NCBI RefSeq assembly: GCF_046098205.1
Contig: NZ_JBJURJ010000002.1
Coordinates: 248,001-312,000, forward strand
DNA from: Paenibacillus_AR mesotrionivorans
GTDB lineage: Bacteria; Bacillota; Bacilli; Paenibacillales; NBRC-103111
DNA: 64,000 nucleotides
Reading direction: 5' to 3'
The position numbers were made by a program, and so were the translations under genes. Below the pieces are notes generated by a model. The model was not told the origin of the DNA, did no database searches, and saw only the letters and a list, made by a program, of their open reading frames with translations. Positions 51,829 through 60,400 of the stretch are shown piece by piece (the first letter of the stretch is position 1; the number at the start of each line of letters is the position of its first letter).

Positions 51829-51857
51829 ACCGAAAGCCCTTTTGGAGGGCTTTCGGC
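51829..51857 (-). terminator. Terminator after xylA
   Basis: CCGAAAGCCCT and AGGGCTTTCGG form an 11-bp stem with a five-base loop, followed on the minus strand by a T-rich run. Confidence 0.85.
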
Positions 51858-51896
51858 TTATATGCTGCTGTTGCTTTTGCCTTAGGTTACAAGGTC

Positions 51897-53213
51897 TTAA
51901 GCGTTCAACAGGTATTGGTTCAGTACGGATTTGATCAGCTCTTGACGGCCGGAAGCATTCACAATGGGGTTGTTTTGCAGCGCGTAAGCTTCCAGGGACT
52001 TGAAGTCCACCTTGCCGGCTACGATATCCGCACCGATGCCGGTTTTGAAGGAAGCATAACGGTCGTCAACCACATTTTCCAGAACCTTGTCCTCAAGCAG
52101 CTTGGCGGCTACTTCCAGACCTCTGGCGAAGCTGTCCATACCGGCGATGTGGGAGTAAACCACGTCGATCGGCTCGAAGGAAGCGCGGCGGGTCTTGGAG
52201 TCGAAGTTTACGCCGCCGCTGCCCAGGCCGCCGTTTTTCAGGATTTCATACATAGCCAATGTGGAGCTGTACATGTTGGTCGGGAACTCGTCGGTATCCC
52301 AGCCCAGCAGCTCGTCGCCTTGGTTGGCGTCGATGGAGCCCAGTGCGCCGTTGATCCGGGCAACAGTCAGCTCATGTTCGAAGGTGTGGCCGGCCAAGGT
52401 AGCGTGGTTGGCTTCCAGGTTCAGCTTGAAGGTTTTATCCAGATCATAGCCTCTCAGGAAGGAGAGGGTTGTAGCGGCATCAAAATCATATTGGTGCTTG
52501 GTAGGCTCCTTCGGCTTCGGTTCGATCAGGAATTGGGCTCCAAAGCCGATTTCCTTGGCATAATCCTTGGCCATGTGGAAGAAGCGCGCCAGGTTGTCCA
52601 GCTCCAGCTTCATGTCGGTGTTCAGGAGAGTTTCATAACCTTCGCGGCCGCCCCAGAACACATAGTTTTCAGCACCCAGCTCCTTGCCCACTTCCAGCTG
52701 CTTCTTCACCTGTGCGGCAGCGTAAGCATACACCTCAGCGTTGCTGGTGGTAGCGGCGCCGTGCACAAAGCGCGGGTTGGAGAACATGTTGGCGGTATTC
52801 CACAGCAGCTTGCGGCCGGAGGACTTCATGTTTTCCTTGATTTGGGCAACGATAATATCCAGGTTCTTGTTGGTTTCCTGCAGGGTGGAGCCTTCCGGAG
52901 CGATGTCGCGGTCATGGAATGCAAAATAGGGAGCATCCAGGATTTCCATCAGCTCGAAAGCGGCTTCTACACGGGCCTTGGCCAGATCCAGGCCGCTGAA
53001 GCGGTCCCAATCACGCTGCATGGTGCCTGCGCCGAACGGGTCAGAGCCGTTATAAGTGAAGGAATGCCAATAAGCTACGGAGAAGCGGAGCCATTCCTTC
53101 ATGGTTTTGCCGGCGACAATAGCCTCCGGATTGTAGAATTTGTAGGACAGCGGGTTGTTGGAGTTTTTACCTTCATAAGCAATTGCCGAAACGTTTCCAA
53201 AATAAGCGGCCAT
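51897..53213 (-). CDS. xylA: Xylose isomerase
   Basis: Converts D-xylose to D-xylulose in the cytosol. 438 residues, the class II length. Metal and catalytic blocks: FAFHDRDIAPEGSTLQETN (catalytic His and Asp), VFWGGREGYETLLNTDM, FLIEPKPKEPTKHQYDFD with the Glu, LNLEANHATLAGHTFEHEL, GSIDANQGDELLGWDTDEF and GGVNFDSKTRRASF. The ATG follows AGGAGGA. The gene diverges from its ROK-family repressor with an operator between them; xylulokinase is not in the window. Confidence 0.97.
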   Translation of the reverse strand: MAAYFGNVSAIAYEGKNSNNPLSYKFYNPEAIVAGKTMKEWLRFSVAYWHSFTYNGSDPFGAGTMQRDWDRFSGLDLAKARVEAAFELMEILDAPYFAFHDRDIAPEGSTLQETNKNLDIIVAQIKENMKSSGRKLLWNTANMFSNPRFVHGAATTSNAEVYAYAAAQVKKQLEVGKELGAENYVFWGGREGYETLLNTDMKLELDNLARFFHMAKDYAKEIGFGAQFLIEPKPKEPTKHQYDFDAATTLSFLRGYDLDKTFKLNLEANHATLAGHTFEHELTVARINGALGSIDANQGDELLGWDTDEFPTNMYSSTLAMYEILKNGGLGSGGVNFDSKTRRASFEPIDVVYSHIAGMDSFARGLEVAAKLLEDKVLENVVDDRYASFKTGIGADIVAGKVDFKSLEAYALQNNPIVNASGRQELIKSVLNQYLLNA

Positions 53214-53258
53214 TTATGATTCCTCCTGTAAATATCAATCTCGTTTTTCTTCACCCTT

Positions 53259-53300
53259 ATCATATCACCGGATACTTAGTTTGTCTATTGATTAAACTAA
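53259..53300 (-). promoter_or_regulatory. xylA promoter with XylR-type operator
   Basis: On the minus strand TAGACA (53287-53282), 17-base spacer, TATGAT (53264-53259). The inverted repeat TTAGTTT/AAACTAA (53276-53282 and 53294-53300) resembles known XylR operators and overlaps the -35 box, which fits repression in the absence of xylose. Confidence 0.8.
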
Positions 53301-53302
53301 CT

Positions 53303-53332
53303 TTGACAGAAATTCGTTTTATCCGCTAAAAT
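53303..53332 (+). promoter_or_regulatory. xylR promoter
   Basis: TTGACA (53303-53308), 18-base spacer, TAAAAT (53327-53332). It begins two bases after the operator, so XylR may also limit its own synthesis. Confidence 0.65.
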
Positions 53333-53421
53333 AATAGTATTCACATGGAATCCTACCCTTTATAATGAGTAAATATTCCGGCAAGCGGTCCGGACCGAAT
53401 GCGGCCTGAGGTGAGCAACTT

Positions 53422-54675
53422 TTGAAGATAACCGGCGATTTGAACCTGATGAAAAAAATTAATAAATCCATCGTCCTGGAGCTCCTGCGTAAGGCGTCCC
53501 CCTTGTCCCGGGCCGAAGTGGCTAAAACCACGGGTCTGACCAAAGCTACGGTTTCCACTCTGGTGGCCGAGCTGATGGAGGAGAACCTGCTGTACGAAAT
53601 CGGTACAGGCGAATCCAGCGGCGGGCGCAAGCCGGTCCTGCTGGTGTTCCGCCAGGATGCAGGGTATGCCATCGGCGTTGATCTGGGTGTGCGGGATATC
53701 CATGCGGTCCTGACGGATCTTAAGGGCACCATTGTCCATGAAACCCGCTCCTCCTTACGGGGGATGGATACTCCCGAGCAGGTTCTGGGGCGGCTGAAGG
53801 ATTGCCTGCGGCGCCTGATGAACAAAGCACCGGCCAGCCCCTACGGCGTGGTCGGTATCGGTGTCGGTGTGCCGGGCATTACGGATGATAAGGGCACCGT
53901 CCTGTTTGCTCCCAATTTGGGCTGGCGGAATGTGCCGCTCCAGTCGCTTTTGGAGGCGGAATTTAAGGTGCCCGTGATCATCGACAATGAAGCCAATGCC
54001 GGAGCTGTGGGTGAGAAGGAATTCGGCATCGGCCGGGATGTCTCCAACCTGATCTATATCAGCGTGGGCATCGGCATCGGCTCGGGCATCATCCTGAAGG
54101 ATGAGCTTTACCGTGGGGCATCGGGCTATTCCGGCGAAATGGGCCATTTCACCGTGCATGCGGACGGCCGCCCCTGCCGCTGCGGCAACGTAGGCTGCTG
54201 GGAGCTGTACGCTTCGGAGCAGGCCATCCTGGCCGAGGCGGAGGCGCTGCTTAGCCCCGATGCGGCCGATGACGGCAGCGGGGCGGAAACGGCCGCCGAA
54301 GCGGATGACAGCGCCACAGAGGTGCCGCGGCAGGCAGAGCTGGAGGCGCTGGCCTCTCTGGCCGATTCGGGCAATGAAGCGGCTCAGGAGCTGTTCCGCC
54401 GGACGGGGCGCTACCTGGGGGTTGGTGTGGTGAATATCATCAACACCTTTAATCCCGAGCTCATCATTATCGGCAACCGGTTTACCCTGGCGGAGAGGTG
54501 GCTGGCCCCGTCCGTCCGGGAAGTGATCCAGGAGCGGGCCTTGCCCTATCACCGGGAGCGGCTGCGCCTGGAGTTCGCCGGCTTGGGCCTGCGCTCCAGT
54601 GTGGCCGGCGCCGCCTCCTTTGCCGTATCCGGCTTCTTCGCGGACCGGCAGGTCAGCGTGGGTATGAACGGCTAA
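53422..54675 (+). CDS. xylR: Xylose repressor XylR, ROK family
   Basis: 417 residues. N-terminal winged helix (LMKKINKSIVLELLRKASPL, SRAEVAKTTGLTKATVSTLV, SSGGRKPVLL), then the ROK sugar-kinase-like domain with AIGVDLGVRDIHAVLTDLKG, GVGVGVPG-type block IGVGVPGITDDKG, IDNEANAGAVGEKEFG, the zinc motif GHFTVHADGRPCRCGNVGCW and FNPELIIIGN. An acidic linker of about 40 residues near 285-310 is longer than usual. Start at TTG 53422, 8 bases after GAGGTGAG, keeps the normal XylR N-terminus. Divergent from xylA. Confidence 0.92.
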   Translation: MKITGDLNLMKKINKSIVLELLRKASPLSRAEVAKTTGLTKATVSTLVAELMEENLLYEIGTGESSGGRKPVLLVFRQDAGYAIGVDLGVRDIHAVLTDLKGTIVHETRSSLRGMDTPEQVLGRLKDCLRRLMNKAPASPYGVVGIGVGVPGITDDKGTVLFAPNLGWRNVPLQSLLEAEFKVPVIIDNEANAGAVGEKEFGIGRDVSNLIYISVGIGIGSGIILKDELYRGASGYSGEMGHFTVHADGRPCRCGNVGCWELYASEQAILAEAEALLSPDAADDGSGAETAAEADDSATEVPRQAELEALASLADSGNEAAQELFRRTGRYLGVGVVNIINTFNPELIIIGNRFTLAERWLAPSVREVIQERALPYHRERLRLEFAGLGLRSSVAGAASFAVSGFFADRQVSVGMNG

Positions 54676-54687
54676 AGCTAAAGAATG

Positions 54688-54726
54688 GAAAACGGGCATC
54701 CCAAGAGGGGGTGCCCGTTTTTTCTC
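54688..54726. terminator. Terminator after xylR
   Basis: AAAACGGGCATCCC folds on GGGTGCCCGTTTTTT; T runs on both sides make it usable for either strand. Confidence 0.82.
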
Positions 54727-54736
54727 AGCTATGTTT

Positions 54737-54921
54737 CTAACGGCGGTGGGAGACGCTATTTTGCCCAAAACGGGGTTTTGCAAAATCTAACGGAAGCAGA
54801 AGCCGTTATTTGACATAAAAAGAGCTTGCAGCAGGGTTATGGGTTTGAATAAAGGCTGTGGCCGCCGTTAGATTTTTGGAGGTGGTGTATTCGCCAAAAT
54901 AGAGGCTTTCACTGCCGTTAG
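54737..54921. repeat. Fixed-geometry intergenic element, CTAACGG type, copy 3
   Basis: Direct units begin CTAACGG at 54737 and 54787; inverted units end CCGTTAG at 54871 and 54921. The unit bodies are very close to those of the 2272 copy, while the segments between units differ. Otherwise nothing in 54676-54974. Confidence 0.8.
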
Positions 54922-54974
54922 AATCTCTCATCGCCCAAGGCTGCTCTTTCGAATAGAATCTGCCCCCGCTCTTC

Positions 54975-57380
54975 CTACGGCTCCAGCCGGATGGTGTCCA
55001 GGGACAGGTCGTAGCCGGTGCTGGCGCTGTTTTTGCCGGTTACCTGGAACCGGATCTCCTTTATGCCCGGCTTGTCGAACACCACCTTACCGATGAGCGT
55101 ATCCGCATAAGTCTCCGTTCCCGCATACTGGTCCTGCACGCCGCCAAGGGCCATACCGTCCACGTACACCTGATATTTACCCCGGGTGGTATAGGTTTTG
55201 CCGCTGATGTACAGCTTGTACTCCCCCGCCTCCTTCACATGGACCAGAAAACGGATATGACTGTTAGCCCCCGCACCAGACGCGGCAAACTTGACGAAGG
55301 CGCCTCCCGAGGCGGCTGCATCAGCAATAAAATAGTATGGAGCGTGATCAGCGGGTGTGCCCGTCCGCGGTGAAAGCTGCTCCAGCTCGCCGACAACCGC
55401 GCTCCGGGGAACCAGCTCGATAAAATCAAACCCGGCATCATACCCGCTGCTGGCGGCATTCTTATCCTTGGCCGTCAGCCGGAACTTCTTCGAACCCGAG
55501 GCCCCGAAATATTTGTTTCCCACATTGATTTCCTCGTAGCTCTGGTCAGCTGCGTACAGATCATTCCAGCCGCCTACAACGGCACCGTCCACCGTCAGTT
55601 CGAACTTGCCCCGGTCGGGTCCTTTTTTGACCCGGGCCTTCACGGCATAGGTCCCCGTCTGCGGCACATTCAGCGTATACTCCACATAATCCCCCGCCGC
55701 ATTGGCGTCGAACTTGTTGAAGGCCCCGCCTGAGGCGGCAGGGTCGCTGACATTGGTCTGAGCATCCCCGGCGGAGACGGTTTTGCCCACGCCGGAGGCT
55801 TCCGTCTCAAAACGGTGCACCGGCGTCAGCACCATCAGGGTGGTGGTGTTTTTGCCCATATAAAAGGACGGCCGTGTCAGCGTGCTGCTGTAGTCCAGCA
55901 CCACATCCTCGATCTTCTTCAGCGGGGCATTGTCCGCGCCGCTGTTATAGTTGCTGTTGGTATTGTCAATCTGATACCGCTCCAGACGCATCTTCCGGCT
56001 GCCGGAGAACAGCCCTGCGGGAATGTTGTTGATGGTGGCCGTTACGTTATAATCCATCCCGGCCCCATCGGCAACCTGGTCCCATTGGTAATTGACGAGC
56101 AGCACGGCAATCCCCGTGTCATCCCGGGTGGCCAGACTATGTACGCCTAAGCCGGTGACGGCATTCAAGGCTCCGGCTGAGGTGGAGGAGGCGATCCGGG
56201 AGTTTTTCAGCATGGATTGCATCCTCAGCACGTTGTAGTACGGCAGGGGCACACCATCCAGACCGTCCACGAACATATCCTTGCGGGGATTGTCGCCATG
56301 GTCAATGGTCCAATGCATGGGCATGGACATGCCGCCCTCCACATAATACATGCCCGTTGTGGCCATAGCGGCGGCCTGGGTCAGCTGGTCCGGGGCCTCC
56401 GTATTATCTGAATGCTCCTTGGGGCCGCTGGCGGGACCGGGAAAAACACCGTATTCCGTGACGAACACCTTGGTCTCTGGGTCTAACCCCCGGTTGGTCA
56501 ATTTGGTCTCCAAAATGGATTTTTCATTCTTCACCGCTGCAGGCCCGGGATTCTCCGTCACCCCTGTCCCTCTTTGACGGTATTGATGGTAAGAGATAAA
56601 ATCCAGCCGCTTGCCGGAATTGGGATCATCCCGGAAGGCATTCAGGAAAGCATCCAGATAGATGGTATTGTAAAAGCCCAAAGCAGGTCCGCCCAGCTTC
56701 AGGGGAATCGGCGGATTCAGCTCCGCATTGATTTCGTTGATGATACTGCAGAATACCTTGTACCATTCGTAATACAGCTTGGGGCTGGGAGCGTAGCCGG
56801 TGCTTTTGGGCGGTACCGCAGGCATTTCGTAGGCTTCCGTGTCCCAATCCTTGTCCGGTTCATTGAAGGCCTCAATATATTCGATCTGCGGATAACGGGT
56901 TTTGTATTCCTTGATGCCGTTCTTCAGGATGTTCCGGCAGGCGGTGGCATCGGTTAAGGTCATGGTGGACGGATTAAAGCCCATATCCGCCTGATCACAC
57001 TGGTCCACATTCAGGATGATCCGCTGGGCGTACTGGTCCAGCTGCTCCATGTACGCATTTTGGTAATCGTAGTTGTACACCCCCGTTGTCCGGTTGTAAT
57101 ACTTGACGGGTTTGTACCAGGCCCGTACGTAGCGGGTATCGTTCAGCTTCAGGTTCTGCCAATAAGCCGGCCCAGCCGTAGCTGCGGATTTCTGCCCCGA
57201 CTGGTTCAGATACCAGCTGGGATTGTTCATCCCGCTGTCCAGCACAGTCCCCGCATTGACGGTGACCGCCGCCGCGGCAGCCGCCTCCGCCTCCTCCGGT
57301 GCAGCCTGCGCCAGAGGCATAAGCAGGGCCAACGCCATCAGCCCCCTCCCCAATTTATCTGCCCATTTTGCCTTCATCAT
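54975..57380 (-). CDS. Secreted clan GH-A glycosidase with two C-terminal CBM-like domains
   Basis: About 801 residues. Signal peptide (LMALALLMPLAQAAPEEAEA). The catalytic barrel, about 40-460, has the acid/base Glu in EYIEAFNEPDKDWD (near 170) and the likely nucleophile in KVFVTEYGVFPG (near 308), the spacing of clan GH-A; GH39-like is my best guess. Two beta-sandwich modules follow (about 535-660 and 680-801), each with the phrases ASGGAF.KF and KTYTTRGKYQVYVDG, resembling CBM6/35-type domains. ATG 57380 follows AAAGGA. Last of three co-oriented glycosidase genes; a partial terminator hairpin precedes it. Substrate unknown. Confidence 0.8.
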   Translation of the reverse strand: MMKAKWADKLGRGLMALALLMPLAQAAPEEAEAAAAAAVTVNAGTVLDSGMNNPSWYLNQSGQKSAATAGPAYWQNLKLNDTRYVRAWYKPVKYYNRTTGVYNYDYQNAYMEQLDQYAQRIILNVDQCDQADMGFNPSTMTLTDATACRNILKNGIKEYKTRYPQIEYIEAFNEPDKDWDTEAYEMPAVPPKSTGYAPSPKLYYEWYKVFCSIINEINAELNPPIPLKLGGPALGFYNTIYLDAFLNAFRDDPNSGKRLDFISYHQYRQRGTGVTENPGPAAVKNEKSILETKLTNRGLDPETKVFVTEYGVFPGPASGPKEHSDNTEAPDQLTQAAAMATTGMYYVEGGMSMPMHWTIDHGDNPRKDMFVDGLDGVPLPYYNVLRMQSMLKNSRIASSTSAGALNAVTGLGVHSLATRDDTGIAVLLVNYQWDQVADGAGMDYNVTATINNIPAGLFSGSRKMRLERYQIDNTNSNYNSGADNAPLKKIEDVVLDYSSTLTRPSFYMGKNTTTLMVLTPVHRFETEASGVGKTVSAGDAQTNVSDPAASGGAFNKFDANAAGDYVEYTLNVPQTGTYAVKARVKKGPDRGKFELTVDGAVVGGWNDLYAADQSYEEINVGNKYFGASGSKKFRLTAKDKNAASSGYDAGFDFIELVPRSAVVGELEQLSPRTGTPADHAPYYFIADAAASGGAFVKFAASGAGANSHIRFLVHVKEAGEYKLYISGKTYTTRGKYQVYVDGMALGGVQDQYAGTETYADTLIGKVVFDKPGIKEIRFQVTGKNSASTGYDLSLDTIRLEP

Positions 57381-57430
57381 CAACTCATCCTTTCTCCACA
57401 TTAGTATGTAAGCGCAATCATTTCATTTGA

Positions 57431-57474
57431 GAAAAGCGGGATTGCCGCATTCCTTCAAGCGTTGGCAATCCCGC
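57431..57474 (-). terminator. Hairpin between the two large glycosidase genes
   Basis: AGCGGGATTGCC and GGCAATCCCGCT form a perfect 12-bp stem with a 16-base loop, then TTTTCTC on the minus strand. It may partly terminate transcription or protect the upstream message within the operon. Confidence 0.65.
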
Positions 57475-57495
57475 TGCAGCTCCAATTTTGTTGTG

Positions 57496-60400
57496 TTATT
57501 GCAAAACTACTTTATCCGACAAGGCTTCAGGCAGCGCGCCACCCGCAGGGAGCAATTGATCCACTACCAGCACCCGGATGGAATACGCCGGATTCTCCGG
57601 GTCAGCCACATCGAAGTGTGCAGCCAAGGTGGTCAGTCCGGCAATATCGGTCTTGAGAGCCGCATGAGAAACCGGAGCATCCCCCTTCATCAGTTGGAAA
57701 AAGACCACCTCATCCCCTTCATGGGCCAGAGCACCGTCTACCGGAATAACCGTAACCCGGGCGGTTAAACCTTGGGTCCTGTCTCCCACCAGTCCGCCCT
57801 TCACCATAAAGGGCTTGCCCTCTCCCACAGTGCCGGACACCGTAACCGTCCGGATCACCTCTTGGGCAGCATTGCCCGCCTTATCCTGAACATTGTACCG
57901 CAGGGTGTACACACCGGGCACCGCCGTATCCACCTGGCCCGTCACCACAATGGTGGCCGACAGGTCACCGTCCACATTGTCCGTAGCAGCAGCACCGGGG
58001 TCTGTGAATACACTGCCCGCGGGAATGGACATTACTGCCTCACCGTTTAGTGTAATGACCGGCTTCACCGTATCCGGCACCGGAGTGGTATCCCCCGGCA
58101 GCAGGGCCACCACATAGTCGTCTATCTGCGCCGGACGGTTGGCAGTCCGGATGCCCGCTTTGCCTTGGGTCAGCGGGGGCGGGTTGTCGGGGAACAAACC
58201 GCTGCCCGTATCGGTAACATCGAACACCAGCTTGTCGTCGACATATCCCATCAGACGGCTGCCGTTCACAACCAGCCGGAGCTGGTACCATTTCCCCGCT
58301 TCATAAGGGAAGGGCTTCTTGATGGAGGATTCCTTCAGACTGTTGTTGACCATTCTGCCCAGAGCAATATAGCCTGTGCTGCCCCCGGCCAGATTGTTCT
58401 CGCCGTTATGGATGCGCAGCATGTAGAAGTTCTTCAGATCATCGGACGCACGGGCGATAATGCCTGGCAGACCGGTATCCGCATTGGCTTTGACTCTGGC
58501 CCGCACCTCATAATTGGTCCAGGAGCTGCTGCCGACACTGAAGGCCATATTGTCGTTGGTTGTTTTTTCCAGAGCTCGACCAGATACATCCTCCGTCACT
58601 CTCAGGTGCTGGGTTTGGGTATTGTCTGCGTTTCTCCAGCCTGTTGCCGCATCCTGATTGTAGGTGCCGGTTTCGAAGGTTTCAGCCAATAACACCGTTC
58701 CAAGAGGCGCCTCCTCATTAGCCGTAAAATGAAGGGTGTATACCTGGCTGTTGCCCGCCTCTGCGGTCACCTTCACGCTCAAGGTACCAGTTCCGCTTAC
58801 GATGGGGGCGTTTACCACCTCCACTGTGGCCAGATTGCTCACCGTAGCCATGGCTTCCTTCACGGAGACAAACGCTGTACGGGAGGGAATCTTCACCTGG
58901 TAGTCATACACACCGGGGGCAAGAAGGATATCGGCGGGCTGCAGCACAGCCGGATTGTAAGCTCCACTATCCGGAATCACCGACAGCTTCAGTGAGCTTA
59001 ACGTGGCATCCTCGCTGGCCTTGCGCAGGCTGACACGGTAATAGGTAGCCCCGTTGCCCTCCGTGGATTGGGCGGCGATCAGATGCACCACCTCTTCCCC
59101 GGTTCCTCCCAAAGGAAGCGCACCGGAGCTGGCAGGAGATACGACCGCATTGGCCCCTCCGTAGACCGTCCCGGTTACCGTAGCCTTATCCGAGCCGGGG
59201 CCGGATAGCTTGACCAGATAGTCGTTTTTCAGCGGATTGAAGCCGCTGATGGACACTCCATTTACCTGAATGTCACTGAGCAAAGGCATGATGGGATACA
59301 CCCGGATATCATCAAACTGTACCTTGGTTTTGCTGCCGCGAATCCCCGCCAGACCTGCAGGAAGCAGGGCATCCTTGCCGTCGTAGACGTCATGGTCGGT
59401 GTATTCCACCATCAGCATACCGTCCAGATACCCCTTCAGATTCGGCCCAACCGCCTCCAGCCTGAGGGTGTACCAGCGGGCGGGATCGATGCCATCCAGC
59501 ACAACGCTGTCCAGCTCGATATTATTCTTTTTGCCGGTAGGCATATCGGTGTTGTCCCGCTGCAGCACCAGCTTGGAGATGCCGCCGTCCTTCACCAGCA
59601 GGAGGGAATAATGCAGGTTCCGGTGCTCATCGGCACGGCCTTTGCCTGCTCTGGCGGTAACCCCCATTTTTACATCGCCGGTATAAACAGGGTTATCCAT
59701 TTTCACCTTGGCTTCCATACCGTAATCCGCCCAGGAGTTCTCCCCGAAAAAGCCGAAGTTATCCGACACAGAGCCGAAGGTTTCATGGGGAACAGTATAG
59801 GTGCTGCCCGTCACCGTATCGGTGCCGTAGTCCCAAACCGTGTATTTGCTGCTGTAGCCTTTGGTTTTCCAGCCGGACAGGTCACGGTCCTCCGCTGTTT
59901 CGAAGCCGTTCTTGTACAGCCCGTCGGCGAAAATGCTGATATCGTCAATGGACAAGGGCTGCCCGGTGTAGGAGCCGGTCACCGTCAGCTTCACATAACG
60001 GGCGGCAGCCGGGAACCAATGCAGGGAATTCCCCTTGGACCAGGCGCCGTAGGTGGCGTCCACAACGGTGGAATATGAGCTGTTGTCCGCACTGGCCGAG
60101 ATGGAGTACCGGTAGCCCTGCAGCTCCGCCTGGCTCCACTTGATCTCCGCGCCGCTCACCTGGAAGGTCCTACCCAGATCGATGACCACCGATTGGGGAT
60201 AGTTGCTTGAAGCTGCCGATGCAGCCGTACGCCCGTCGCCGTCCACCAGAGCCGGCAGATTCTGCAGGTCCCCGGTTACCGTTTTGCCGGCGGACACGAT
60301 GTTATTGATGCTGGCATCCACGGCCTCCAGCTCGATGAGCATCACCGCATTAGGCGCCAGAGTTTCGTTGAATACCTCTGTGCCGGTGATGTTGGCGGTT